Source: Lithodes maja
Taxonomy: Eukaryota > Arthropoda > Malacostraca > Decapoda > Lithodidae
Assembly: GCA_037953745.1 (NCBI GenBank)
Contig: JBAKBP010013149.1
Coordinates: forward strand, 1-64,000
Length of the DNA stretch: 64,000 bases
Direction: 5' to 3'
Shown: piece after piece, positions 1 to 11,814 of the stretch
Layout: each line of letters opens with the position of its first letter
Position numbering within the stretch: the stretch's first letter is position 1
Program-made: the position numbers and the translations under genes
Notes under the pieces: model-generated
Seen by the model: only the letters and a program-made list of their open reading frames with translations
Database searches by the model: none
What the model was told of the DNA's origin: nothing

Positions 1-2
1 CG

Positions 3-3000
3 TTCGCCTGGACACCTGAAAGAGACCTCGCGTTTAACACTTTGAAGCAAAAGCTAATCCAAGCCCCTATCGTCGTTTTCCCTGACTACCAGAAACCTTT
101 CCGTCTTTATACCGACGTATCTCTGTACGCCATAGGTGCCGTATTATCTCAAATCAGAGATGGAAAGGAACATGTGATAGCGTATGCCAGCTGCACACTC
201 ACCCCACCCCAACAAAATTACGCAGCCACCAAGAGAGAGTGCTTAGGGATCATTTGGGCACTCAGCCACTTCCGGTCATTTGTGTTGGGCGCAAAACTCG
301 AAATAATTACCGACCATCAATCTTTACAATGGCTGCGTAGGTGCGAAACCAACTCAGCCATTTTGGTACGTTGGAGAGAGACCCTAGAGGACTACGACTT
401 TACCATACAATATCGTCCCGGCAAACTCCATACTAATGCAGACGCCCTGTCACGTTTGCCAGTACCAAAAGACCCCCCCACCAACCTGGCCGCCTTACAA
501 AACACTCAATTGGTATCTACCCCCACCTCCCAACAGAATGCCCCCCCAGCCCCCTCCCTAATTCAATCTTGGGAAGCACGAATCAGACCCCCCTGGATAC
601 CGTTAAACGTCTTCAGGAGACTGACTCGCTGGGGAGATCAACTTGCCACAGACACTGGGCACATAATCTTGGACCCCACCATAGCCCACGACTACATGAT
701 TGCCATCCACGAGGGAAACGGCATACACCTTGGACAAAAGAAAATGTTAAAGATCTTCACAGACCAATACTGGACCCCCAACCCCTCCAAAATTGCACAA
801 CGAGTGACAGAATCCTGCAAACCGTGTTTATTGGGAAAGGATAGATCACGCACCCCAGGCCCAGCTGGTACCATTTCTGCCAACAAACCGTTCCAAGTCC
901 TATCCCTCGACATCATGGGCCCGTTCCCTTCTTACGCTGGCAACCGCTATATCGTCACATTTGTAGACGTATATTCAAAATTTCTAATAGCCTGCCCAGT
1001 TAAAGACCACACAGCCACCACAGTCGCCACACTGCTTGCCACCGAAGTGTTCCCTATATTCGGCCTTCCCCTTGCTCTTCTATCGGACAATGCCCCCGAG
1101 TTTAGTGGACACGTTTGGCAACAATTCACCCAACAATGCGGTATCAAGATTAAACACTCATCCCCGTACTGGCCTCAAGGAAATGCTATCTGCGAACGCA
1201 GCCATCGCACCATCAACAACCAGTTACGTACAAGAATGATTGCTCTTAATACCTTAGACTGGCCATCACAACTAAAGATGATACAGTGGGGTATGAACAC
1301 CTGTCCTCGGGAAGACGGTATTTCCCCTCATGAACGTGTTTACGGTGTACCACCCCTGTTACTGCCATTCCACCACCACGCTCACCTTCCCTCCACCACC
1401 TCCACAATTGACCCATTGCAACATCTGCAAAACACCCTCCATACCGCCCAGATCTGTCAAGACACCAAAACTGATAACATCGATGACAAAAACCCTTTCG
1501 CCATCCATGACACCGTAATGATAGCCAACCTCCCTATCACCAACAAGTTAGGCCCTCGCTATGTCGGACCCTACACCGTAATACAAGTCCCAAATGCCTT
1601 TCAAGTCACCATCGACTATCACGGCGTAACTCGCACGCTCCGAACTAGATTCGTCCGAGCGTTTAAACCCCTAAAGCCACAAGACATTACCCCACCCCAC
1701 ACGTCCGACCCTAAATTAAACACCCCTACTCACCCCCTCACTCAGGCTACAAATATTCCCATGCAAACACCTAAGGACCTAAGCCCTCCAACACCGAACC
1801 GACAAATCTTTTCTCACCATACCCCCCCAACTAACCTCCACAAACCCCAAGCCCCCAATATCACACCCTCTTCCACCATGACACCTTCCTTCACTTCTGA
1901 TATTCAAGTTCCTCCCCAACTTATCCAAGTACAAAAACCTCCACCCACAACCCCGACCACAACAGAAACCCTCCCGTCTAGCCCTGACATACCTCCACCA
2001 GGCACCACAGTGAGAAAACCACCACACCCACCCCAAACCAAGTACACCCCCAACCGCACCACACAATCTACCTCAGTAACCTCACGCTACAACTTACGCC
2101 CACGACAAACATCGTTTAAAACCTCCAGAAAACACACCCTACTAACCAAGTTCCGTAGGGCTGCCAGACCACTACCCTCCTCCTCCTCCTCCTCCTCCTC
2201 CTCCTCCTCCTCTTCTTCGTCTTTGTCGAATTCTCCCCCACAAAGGGAAAGAAGACGAATAATCACCAGCAAATCACCAACCTCATCAAACGACACACGC
2301 CCCTACCCCCAACCCTCCAACTTAAATCTACACTCCTTACCCACCCGTCTAGCCCCCCCCGCATCCGCCCCTTTCCCCTCCACGATCCCCACCACCCCAC
2401 CCACACACCGACCAACCTCCTCATCTCACCGAACCCCCAACCAACCCCCCCCTAAGAAAACCCCCCCCAAAATCACCCCCGAGAAAACCCCCGCATGTCA
2501 GTTACCTATAAAACGTGCTTCCCCTCACTATAAAACATCGTCGAGCGACTCAAGTCCCACGACAAAAACCTACCTTCCCACCAGGACCGCCAGAGGTAGA
2601 ATAATCAACAGACCCATCAGATTTAAAGACAGCGATACAAAAATAACACCCCGTTCTGACACTAAGGACCCAAGCCACACAACACACACACCCCCTCCTT
2701 CCCACACACCTCCTTCACCCCCCTTACCTAAACCGATTGTGCGCATTGCCTCACTATATATTCCCAACCTACAACATCGCCCAAGAAAACCAAATAAAAA
2801 CCAGACTCACATTCCCCCTTCATCCCCAGCTCTGTTGTCACGCGCGAATCCCCTTTCGGTAAATAACCCATTCACCACACTAAACAGACTTCCTGTCAAT
2901 CCCACACACCTCACTCCGACCCCCACGGGGGAAAGCTACAAACCATTCATACGAAAGGTTAAAGTAAAGACCCCCACTGGACACTTGGCCCGTGTACCAC

Positions 3001-3380
3001 ACCCACACCAAGCCCGGGCAGCTGCCCGCCACAACACAGAGGACACATTCTTACAGGTATACATTGACCTGCAAAAGAAACCTGACCGTCGCTCTCGTGT
3101 TTGGTGGAACTTTCTAAATACCCTGGAAATGACTCACCATCACTATGCTTCTTTTAACTTCACCCTTGAGGCTCGAGGACGAGCCTATAATGAAGGAGAG
3201 GGAAGTAAAATGCCCCAGAACAAGAAGCCCACCACAGAAGCCACGAGCGAACACCACACAGAAACACCCGGAAGAAAGGTCCACAGAACGAAAGGACCAG
3301 CTGACCGAGCCAGCCATTTCAGACAGGCCCAAGCCCGCAGGGCTAAGCAGCTCATGGCCACACCTTGTTACCTTTTCTAA
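3..3380 (+). CDS. pol: Ty3/Gypsy-type pol, C-terminal part (RNase H, integrase, long Pro/Thr/Ser tail), 5' cut by window
   Basis: The frame is open from position 3, so the reverse transcriptase lies outside the window. 1125 codons follow. An RNase H domain spans about residues 15-155, with acidic residues D38 (TDVS), E79 (KREC), D104 (ITDHQS) and D147 (NADALSR). An H2C2 zinc finger follows (H236, H242, C272, C275). The integrase core has D303, D362 and E398, the classical DD35E spacing, and a GPY/F-type module (GPRYVGPY) lies near residue 535. From about residue 575 to the end it is Pro/Thr/Ser-rich, with a poly-Ser run from a TCC repeat near 2180-2215. No frameshift or stop is seen. The final 58 codons lie inside the 3' LTR, which is unusual. 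Domain order RNase H-integrase fits Ty3/Gypsy (Metaviridae) and not Copia. The role of the tail is unknown. Confidence 0.92.
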   Translation, partial: FAWTPERDLAFNTLKQKLIQAPIVVFPDYQKPFRLYTDVSLYAIGAVLSQIRDGKEHVIAYASCTLTPPQQNYAATKRECLGIIWALSHFRSFVLGAKLEIITDHQSLQWLRRCETNSAILVRWRETLEDYDFTIQYRPGKLHTNADALSRLPVPKDPPTNLAALQNTQLVSTPTSQQNAPPAPSLIQSWEARIRPPWIPLNVFRRLTRWGDQLATDTGHIILDPTIAHDYMIAIHEGNGIHLGQKKMLKIFTDQYWTPNPSKIAQRVTESCKPCLLGKDRSRTPGPAGTISANKPFQVLSLDIMGPFPSYAGNRYIVTFVDVYSKFLIACPVKDHTATTVATLLATEVFPIFGLPLALLSDNAPEFSGHVWQQFTQQCGIKIKHSSPYWPQGNAICERSHRTINNQLRTRMIALNTLDWPSQLKMIQWGMNTCPREDGISPHERVYGVPPLLLPFHHHAHLPSTTSTIDPLQHLQNTLHTAQICQDTKTDNIDDKNPFAIHDTVMIANLPITNKLGPRYVGPYTVIQVPNAFQVTIDYHGVTRTLRTRFVRAFKPLKPQDITPPHTSDPKLNTPTHPLTQATNIPMQTPKDLSPPTPNRQIFSHHTPPTNLHKPQAPNITPSSTMTPSFTSDIQVPPQLIQVQKPPPTTPTTTETLPSSPDIPPPGTTVRKPPHPPQTKYTPNRTTQSTSVTSRYNLRPRQTSFKTSRKHTLLTKFRRAARPLPSSSSSSSSSSSSSSSLSNSPPQRERRRIITSKSPTSSNDTRPYPQPSNLNLHSLPTRLAPPASAPFPSTIPTTPPTHRPTSSSHRTPNQPPPKKTPPKITPEKTPACQLPIKRASPHYKTSSSDSSPTTKTYLPTRTARGRIINRPIRFKDSDTKITPRSDTKDPSHTTHTPPPSHTPPSPPLPKPIVRIASLYIPNLQHRPRKPNKNQTHIPPSSPALLSRANPLSVNNPFTTLNRLPVNPTHLTPTPTGESYKPFIRKVKVKTPTGHLARVPHPHQARAAARHNTEDTFLQVYIDLQKKPDRRSRVWWNFLNTLEMTHHHYASFNFTLEARGRAYNEGEGSKMPQNKKPTTEATSEHHTETPGRKVHRTKGPADRASHFRQAQARRAKQLMATPCYLF
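3189..3205 (+). promoter_or_regulatory. Polypurine tract directly before the 3' LTR
   Basis: A purine-rich stretch containing AAGGAGAGGGAAG sits immediately upstream of the LTR start at 3206. In LTR retrotransposons the polypurine tract primes plus-strand DNA synthesis and abuts the 3' LTR. The boundary is supported by the solo LTR at 8164, whose similarity to this copy begins at the same TAAAATGCCCC. Here the tract also lies within the pol reading frame. Confidence 0.65.
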
Positions 3381-6300
3381 ACTGACCATTTTTCCACACC
3401 TCACGTACACTAACCCCCTCGTGTCCTACACTCCTAACTACAAAGATGATGAACAGGAATATACATTCATATTAAAAACAACCATGCCCTGTCCCGACGT
3501 TGAGCCAATGCCAACACATCAGACAGCCATAATATTTATGTATGTTCTTACATCCGAGAAGTAGATTTTATATATATCTTAGAAGTTAAAACACCCACGT
3601 TTGTTCCTAGACCTCTTATATCATTTTCCATGACTAGTATAGATATATGTAACCCGTGCCCACTGCCCAGTCGCCCCTTGCATTTGTTCCTCTAGTAACT
3701 AAGTCTATAATATTAACTGCCACCAGCATTGATACGACATGGCGGCACTGTCCTTGCTACAAAGATGATGAACAGGAATATACATTCATATTAAAAACAA
3801 CCATGCCCTGTCCCGACGTTGAGCCAATGCCAACACATCAGACAGCCATAATATTTATGTATGTTCTTACATCCGAGAAGTAGATTTTATATATATTTTA
3901 GAAGTTAAAACACCCACGATTGTCCCTAGACCTCTTCTATCATTTTCCATGACGAGTATAGATATATGTAACCCGTGCTCAGTCGCCCCTTGCATTGTTC
4001 CTCTAGTAACTAAGTCTATAATATTAACTGCCACCAGCATTGATACGACATAGCGGCACTGTCCTTGCTACAAAGATGATGAACAGGAATATACATTCAT
4101 ATTAAAAACAACCATGCCCTGTCCCGACGTTGAGCCAATGCCAACACATCAGACAGCCATAATTATATCTATGTATGTTCTTGCATCCGAGAAGTAGATG
4201 TTATATATTTTAGAAGTTAAAACACCCACGATTGTCCCTAGACCTCTTATATCATTTTCCAGGACGAGTATAGATATATGTAACCCGTGCTCAGTCGCCC
4301 CTTGCATTGTTCCTCTAGTAACTAAGTATTAATATTAACATTCCCTAACATCTTGTCTTGCCAGACTAAGCTTTATGAAGACCCATCGCCCCATAAATCT
4401 ATGTATGCAATCCTTAGGTTAAGTATTTTTATCCGCCATTGTGTTCACCTTTTTCCATTTACTTTCCACAATTGTCATAAGTCTTCCCCTTGCCTCCTTC
4501 GTATCCACAGCCCACACTACGCCAATTTACTTCGTGTCTTACACCTCTTACCCCAACCAGAGATTGTATAAGATAACCTGGTTACCAGTATCTGTCATAA
4601 GTACCCCGAAACAATAACTAAGTACCCCTACGAACTGCCGCTTTTGTTGGTATTTATATTTATATTTAATAGAAAACGCAGTTCCCAGGACCAACTAATA
4701 GTATCCATAACCCTCGGACTGATCACATAACTCTATCTTTTCCAGACTCATATACCACCCCATAGTTGCATTCCCCGGTAGCATATTTTGGCTAACGTAT
4801 TCTACTGCCTTTTCAAACTTTCCATATCAAGTGTAGCCTAATGCCACCCCCACGCCCAGGGACCTTAGGGGCAAAATTTCCCTGTAGCCCTTGAACTCTC
4901 CCCCCCTCTCAGTAAGAATTCCCGCGCTTCTCGACTCTTGTCCGACCTAGCCTCTCTCTCATACCTCTTGAAGATCCTTGAATTGTCCGTTGCTAACGCT
5001 CTCCAACCTTTTATATATATACTCCTATCCAGCCTACCTTCACTTAGTAGGCCAGAACAACATTAGAACTTTACTAGCCCCTTGCATGCCATCTATTCTC
5101 TTACAACACATTCACAACCCTGCACCCAATGGTCGTCGGTGCGAGGCTAGCCGCCCCGCCAGTTACTAACTTCTATTGCCATACTTCCAGATAAATGTGG
5201 CAGAGTTAGCAACCCAGTCTCCACCACATCCAGCAAACTCTACAATTAACAACCAGCCGAGTAAAACCAGCTAGCTAAGGCACCTTCGGTTTTGGTATTA
5301 AAGACACCCACATCTGTCTCATACACAGAGGGTTATTATAAACACTGGTGATATGGCAAGCCCCTAGCCACAGCCGCCGGACGACGATCACAGAGAGAGT
5401 GCGCCCAGCTCCCCCTTTTGGCCCACCCGAGGAGGGAGACCCCCACCCCCGCGGAGGTATACCTGGCCCCTGTTTTGACTTTCGAGTCATTGCCAGGTAG
5501 CACAGGAATTCTTCCTATCAATGAACTAACCATGAATGACTAACACCTTTACTAACCTCTATTAACTCACAATAAACCATTTACCTTTCTTGCATGCTCT
5601 GATCACTAAATTAACACCTCAGATATACCATAGAATGAAGATTGAACAATCTAGAGAGACGTGCCTATCACAGCTGTCCCCATCCTCCTCGCAAAGTAGA
5701 TCCAGTCTCTCTCCCCTAATTACGTCCAGTATAGCCAAAATAGTACCTCTTACTAAGGCTCAGTTATATGAAATATAAAGGCTTTCCTATAGCCCTGTGC
5801 CACAACAGTAAATACCATCTTACCTAGTCTCCATTTCTATTGAGAGCTCAATTAAGTTCATAAGACTCGAGATCCCTACTGTCTACAGGGTCCAGAACCG
5901 AGCCTATAAATCTAACTCCCGCCCCCAGTCAAATCAGTTGAAAGCTAGACACCAACCAGTGGTCACTACCCTGCAGTTTACCTCTAGCTCTGCCTTGTGT
6001 TGTTCCGGAGTTGAGAGATTCCAGATCCGGCAGACTCCGTGGCAGAGAAGACTGATAGAAGCATCTGTCCATGTACAAGTCCTAACGTGCACCTTATAAC
6101 CTTCACACAAATTCGTGGGTATATAAGTGTGTAGCCAGCAACGATCATCAAGAGATCCGACTTGAGAACTTCCTACATTTTGGACCATCTGGACGGCCGA
6201 GGAACCAGTCGTTAGCCCCCAACATCACCGGAAGCAAGATAACCAGGACCAGATCTACCCATACTATTCAAGATTCATGTTGCTAGTACTAAGTGTTATA

Positions 6301-6995
6301 GTACTAGCTTGATACTCACTTATTAACTTTCTATAAAGTGGCTAAGACCTTGTCCAGCGCAATTCATATTTAACCATTCCATTTGGGACGTACTAAGCGA
6401 TCAGTGCTCTTTAATTAACAGGCGACTTTGACTCTCGTAATTACCTTATTCAGATATTCAAACTCTAGTAATATCTAACGTCGCCCACTGATTTGTGTTC
6501 TATGTATTTCTGCTTCAAGAATATCAAACTTAGTTCAGTACCCCCATGAGGTTACTAGAGATTGCCGTGTTCTACAATACGCGTGTCTAATCCTAACTGT
6601 GAGCTGCTACTTGGGCACGCGACCAGCCAGCAAGAGGTCAAATCAGTGACATTGAATTATACGAATATATTGAGGTCTTCCAGTAAAAATATAAACTTGC
6701 TAATTAAACCAGTGATCAGAAGATTATACCTGAACGTTGGAAGTGGGAGACTAGGCTCCATCCAGATCCGCTAATGCTAGCAGTTCCCTTCTATCATTTG
6801 TTTTGTGCGAATATAACTATCTTTCTATGCTCTTTATTTCTTTACTTAAATAAACGTAAACTTGTGTCGTGTTACCGTGTGTTTATTTTGTGTTCTCTAT
6901 TCCTCATACCTTGTATTGTGCATGCAGCCTTCTATACCCAGTCATTCAGAACTCACATTACCCAAGTTAAACCTGTAGAAAAACAGGGCATAACA
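3206..6995 (+). mobile_element. 3' LTR of the Ty3/Gypsy element (about 3.8 kb)
   Basis: Starts TAAAATGCCCC after the polypurine tract and ends GGGCATAACA. Both ends match the solo LTR at 8164-11418, whose ends are fixed by a target duplication. The LTR is very long for a Gypsy element. It holds the last 58 codons of pol, a three-copy tandem of 311-319 bp and, near the 3' end, AATAAA at about 6848 that could serve polyadenylation. The 5 bp after it are GACAG; the matching left flank would be outside the window. No further credible ORF is seen in it. Confidence 0.85.
3441..4340 (+). repeat. Tandem repeat inside the 3' LTR, about 2.9 copies of 311-319 bp
   Basis: The segment starting CAAAGATGATGAACAGG recurs at 3441, 3760 and 4071, so the periods are 319 and 311 bp. 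Each copy includes the same landmarks (CCGACGTTGAGCC, ACATCCGAGAAGTAGA, AACCCGTGC). The solo LTR at 8164-11418 lacks this tandem and amplifies a different segment, so the amplification arose after the two LTR lineages split. Confidence 0.9.
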
Positions 6996-7511
6996 GACAG
7001 ACTCACAGAAAGTGCCCTTTATATAGTAGATCATAATTATTTTTAACAGTGTATGGTCTATAATGTTTACCTCCTAAATTTACACTTGGTCGTTTTGAGC
7101 CGAGAACTCTAATTCGAGCTGATTGTACTGTGTAGTATATGAAGTGTGTTTGTTTTCGGAAGTGAATGATGATATTCGGACACAATACCATCAGCCAATC
7201 ACACTAGACAAGCGACACGTCAAATTCGCCAGGTTAAGGAAAATGGAATATAGTCAAGTGTTGATCGTAGTTTGTAATGACAGGAGACACACAATGGCTA
7301 CACTTGTCCGAGCTCTGTGTATCGAAAGGCTTGTATGTACGTGGGCCCAACAGCAATAGATAAGAGAACAAGGAGGTGGGAAAATACAGATATGAGGATG
7401 GGACTAGTGTCAACAATAACAACAGCAACAAAAACAACACATGAGCCACGGCGGATAGTTAGTCTTGAGTCAGGTACGGTCGTGTGGAGGTGTGCTTGGG
7501 TGGTGGCAGGG
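6996..7511. other. Unassigned sequence between LTR and a TTAA element
   Basis: No recognised gene or repeat end. Short ORFs here overlap on both strands, have no recognisable domain and are treated as chance. Confidence 0.5.
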
Positions 7512-7885
7512 TTAAGGGGGGATGGGCCGGTTTTCTGGACCATTTTCTCCCTCATGTTTAGCCCCATTAGTTTTCAGATAGTAAGCTGTTTGCCCCATTA
7601 GTTAGTCGATTTTAAGACCTTTCGCCCCATTGCTTCGTCAATATTTAGACCTTTCGTGCTATTTAGGTATCGGTTTTTTCCCTGGCGAACGATAGTGAGC
7701 CTGTAATGTTGGAAGAACCGGCCTTCGGCCGAGAAATTGTTCTACCGAAAAATGTACAAATTAATCTAGAAGGGGAATCTAATGGATGTTTTTTTTTTTT
7801 TAATTTGATGGAGGTCTAGGGAGGAAGCTAGAACAATAACGAATACATGCAAAAATCGCCCATAAAGTGAACCATCTCCCCTTAA
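7512..7885 (+). mobile_element. TTAA-flanked small element, family T (forward copy)
   Basis: Begins TTAAGGGGGGATGGG and ends CCATCTCCCCTTAA, so both ends carry TTAA and related inverted ends. Family landmarks in order: ATGTTTAGCCCCATTAG, TTTTAAGACCTTTCGCCCC, a CCTGGCGA/CGATAG/GAGCCTG block, the hairpin GGCCTTCGGCC, AAAAATGTACAAATT, and GATGGAGGTCTAGGGAGG. No protein is encoded. A TTAA target is typical of piggyBac-type transposons, so this is probably a non-autonomous piggyBac-like MITE; the mobilising transposase is not in the window. Confidence 0.75.
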
Positions 7886-8158
7886 CTTCTTCTGTACCGG
7901 CGACTTCCTTTTCATTATATTCTGGAAACTATTAGACGATTGTATTAAACTTAGGAAGGACATCTACCTATTAAAATACTATATACATACAGTATACTAT
8001 ACTATACTATAATTATATTCTCTGGACCCTGGGTGGTGGTGTTTGTTTTCCAGTTGGCGGTCAATTATCTTGTTCCCATCTCGATTACTCTGATATCAAG
8101 TAAATATTGTAGTGAAATATTTTGCTATTTATGAAAACTTGGTATATATTTGAGAGAT
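7882..8158. repeat. Partial element of palindromic family C, then unassigned AT-rich DNA
   Basis: TTAACTTCTTCTGTACCGGCGAC starts here in the final TTAA of the preceding family T element, followed by the family C landmark TATTAGACGATTGTATT and TTAGGAAGGACATCTACC. The copy breaks off near 7975. From there to 8158 only short TACTATACTATA repeats and AT-rich sequence are seen. Confidence 0.6.
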
Positions 8159-8163
8159 AGTAG
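8159..8163. repeat. 5-bp target site duplication (AGTAG), left of solo LTR
   Basis: AGTAG here and at 11419-11423 directly flank the solo LTR. Five base pairs is in the range made by Ty3/Gypsy integrases. Confidence 0.85.
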
Positions 8164-11100
8164 TAAAATGCCCCAGAACAAGAAGCCCGAAGGACCAGGT
8201 GACCAAGCCAACCAGTTCAGACAGGCCGAAGCCCGCAGAGCTAAGCAGCTCCAAACCACACCTGCCTATCGCTTTTAACCGCTGACCCTTCCCCCACCTC
8301 GCGTATCCACTACCCCTCGTGTCCTACACCTTGTCTTGCCAGACTAAGTTTCTGAAGACCAACCGCCCCCATAAATCTATGTATGTTCTTCCATCCGAGA
8401 AGTAATATGTTAACCCCTGTCTTGCCAGACTAAGTTTCTGAAGACCAACCGCCCCCATAAATCTATGTATGTTCTTCCATCCGAGAAGTAATTTGTTAAC
8501 CCCCTAAAATACCTTGTCTTGCCAGACTAAGTTTTTGAAGACCAACCGCCCCCATAAATCTATGTATGTTCTTCCATCCGAGAAGTAATATGTTAACCCC
8601 TGTCTTGCCAGACTAAGTTTCTGAAGACCAACCGCCCCCATAAATCTATGTATGTTCTTCCATCCGAGAAGTAATATGTTAACCCCCATGTCATAATTGA
8701 TAAGAAACTATGATACCCACGGGTACACCATTGTATATATAACCATTATTCCTGTAAGACCTAGACAGAGATAATGACTGAAGAGGTTAGCAACCATGCA
8801 GTAACTCTAATTATTACCCCAACCAGAGATTGTATAGCTAACCCTCTTTTACCATTGTCTCGATGCATATCTACCACGAAACCATAAAGAAGCTACCCCT
8901 ACGAACTGCCGCTTTCTTTGGCCTATATTTCATAGAAAACGCAGTTCCCAGGGACAACTAGATCAGCAAGAAATCGTGTCAAATAATAGTGTCCATAACC
9001 CCTCGTATTGACGAGTAATAGTACACTATGTTTTTCTCTACTTTTATCCACAGTCAAGCACACACCTACAGCTAACCTCATCTTCCCCACAGTCCACATG
9101 ATTCTATAATTTCCAGACTCATATACCACCACCTATTGCTCACCCCCCCCTCACCCCCCGAGCGTTTAATTACCCTACCTTCCCTGTCGGTAACCCCCAG
9201 TCTAAGATACCAACTGTAGCCTAATGCCACCCCTACGCCCAGAGACCTTAGGGTCAAACTTCCACGTAGCCCCCCTTAACCCTCTCCCTCTCGTTAACCC
9301 CCACGCTCCTCCACTCCCTACTAACCTAGCCTCTCCACCATACCCCCTGAATATCCATAACTTTTCCGTTACTAACATTCTCAAACCTTTTGTATATATA
9401 CTCCTATCCAGCCTACCTTCCCCCAGTAGGAAGGAACACCATTAGAACTTTACTAACCCTTTGCATGCCATCTATTCCCTCACAACCCATTCACAACCCT
9501 GTACCAAATAATCGTCAGTCAGTGCGAGGCTAGCCGCCTCGCCAGTGACTAACTTCTATTGCCATACTTCCAGATAAATGTGGCAGAGTTAGCAACCAAG
9601 TCTCCATCACATCCAACAAACCATGCAATTAACAACCCAACCAATTAAACCAGCTGGTCAAGGCACCTTCGGTTTTGGTATTACGAACACCCACATCTGT
9701 CTCATAAACAGAGGGTTATTACAAACACTTGTAATATGGCAAGCCCCCAGCCACAGCCGCCCGGACAACCATCACAGAGGGAGGACGTGCACCTACCCCT
9801 TTCACCCACCCGAGGAGGGAGACCCCTACCCCTGCGGAGGTATACCTGACCCCTGTTTTGACTTCCGGGTCATTGCCAGGTAGCACAGGAATTCTTCCTA
9901 TCAATGAACTAACCATGTATGACTAACACTTTTACTAACCTCTATTAACCCACAATAACCCATTAACCTTTCTTGCATACTCTGATAACCAAATTAGCAC
10001 CTCAGCTATACCATAGAATGAAGACTGAGCAATCTAAGAGAGACGCTCCTATCACAGCTGTCCCAAACCGCCTCGCAAAGTAGATCCAGTCTCTCTCCCC
10101 TAAATACTTCCAGTATAGCCAAAATAGTACCTCTTACTAAGGCTCAGTTATATCACATTATGAAGGCTCCATACAGCCATGTGCCACAACAGTAATCACC
10201 ACCTTACCTAGTTCCCGTATCAATTGAGAGCTCAAATAAGTCCATCAAAACTCGAGATCCCTATGGCCTACAGGGTCCAAAACCGAACCTATAAACCAAG
10301 CTCCAGCCCCCAGTAAAATCAGTTGAAAGATAGACACCAACCAGTGGTTGGTCACCAGAGTTGACCTCGAGCTCTATCATTGTTTGTTGCTGAGAATTGA
10401 GTTCCAGAGCCGGCAGACTCCGTGGCAGATTTAGATAGAAGGATCTGTCCATGTACAAGAAATCTACGTGCACCTTATAACCTTCACAAACCAGTTGGTA
10501 TATAAGAGTGTAACCAGCAACGATCGCCAAGAGATCCGTCTTGAGAACTTCCTACATATGGACCATCTGGACAGCCGCGGAACCAGTCGTTAGCCCCCAA
10601 CATCACGGACGCAAGATAACCAGGACCAGACCAATCAAATACTACCCAAGATTCACTCTATCAGTGCTACAGTGTTACAGTACTATTTAGAGACTCACTT
10701 ATTAATATTTCTATGAAGTAGCTATATCTTTGCCCCAGTATAATTCATATATAACCATTCCATTAGGAAGTGCTAAGTGTATCAGTGTTTATTAATTAAC
10801 AGGCGATATTAACTCTCGTAATTACCCATATATATCCAGATATTATTACATAGAAGTTAAACCCTAGTGATATCTGAATGTTCGCCCACTGATTTGCGTT
10901 CTATGTATTTCTGATTCAAGAATATAAAACTTAGATCAGTACCCCTCTGAGGTTACTAGAATTCTTGTGCTCTAAAATACGCGTGTCTAATCTAGTCTGT
11001 GAACTACTACTTGTGCATCAGAGCTATCAGGGATAAATCTAATAGTGAATATGAATCTATAAGTAACATTTATGGTCTCCAGTATATCAACTTGTGAATA

Positions 11101-11418
11101 AAGCCAGTGATCAGAAGATTAATACCTGAACGTTGGAAGTGGGAGACTAGGCTCCATCCAGATCCACTTAATGCTAGTTGTTCAATTCTATAATTTGTCT
11201 AGTACGAGTATTCATACCTTCTTATGTTTCATATTAATCCTTATCAAGAAAACTACAGAAGTGTGTACATCAATAAATATGATCGCGTGTCTTGTTACCG
11301 TGTGTTTATTTTGTGTTCTCTATTCCTCATACCTTGTTTTGTGCATGCAGCCTTCTATACCCAGTCAGTTAGAACTCACATTACCCAAGTTAATCCTGTA
11401 GAAAAACAGGGCATAACA
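8164..11418 (+). mobile_element. Solo LTR of the same Ty3/Gypsy family (3255 bp)
   Basis: Starts TAAAATGCCCC and ends GGGCATAACA, matching the ends of the 3' LTR at 3206-6995, with AGTAG on both sides. No internal retroelement coding sequence is next to it, so it is best read as a solo LTR left by recombination between two LTRs. It carries a version of the pol C-terminal codons (8166 to about 8278, still open to a TAA). AATAAA occurs near 11271. It is about 0.5 kb shorter than the other LTR because it lacks the 311-319-bp tandem, but it has its own about 90-bp tandem. Confidence 0.9.
8328..8688 (+). repeat. Tandem repeat in the solo LTR, 4 copies of about 87-97 bp
   Basis: The unit CTTGTCTTGCCAGACTAAG, followed by GAAGACCAACCGCCCCCAT and a shared tail ending AGAAGTAATATGTTAAC, occurs four times. 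The other LTR has a single diverged version near 4352. Confidence 0.9.
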
Positions 11419-11423
11419 AGTAG
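11419..11423. repeat. 5-bp target site duplication (AGTAG), right of solo LTR
   Basis: Exact partner of AGTAG at 8159-8163. Confidence 0.85.
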
Positions 11424-11814
11424 ATTCATATTTTTCCAGAAGGTATCCAAAAATCAATTTACCGGGAGCTGAAATAAAACCGACTATAGTTTTGAGCTCT
11501 GAGATATAGAGTTGCGTTTATAAGTTAGATTATAATACCTACTAACATCCGCTAACATTAATAGCAGTGTCCTTTTGTAGATGCAAAAAAAAAAAAACAG
11601 TATGGCAGTTTAACCCTTTAGCGGGCAAACAACTCACCGATCCGAATGTGGTAAGGGTCAATATTGTTTGGCCGCTTCGGGGTTATATACGACCCTTTTT
11701 TATTTAGAGCCGTACTACCTACTCACACCTCCGTCACGTGTGTGCACGGTGTGGTAAGATTTTTGTACAATAAACTTTATTTAACCAGAAAACTCGTTTA
11801 GTTTCCACCTTGAC

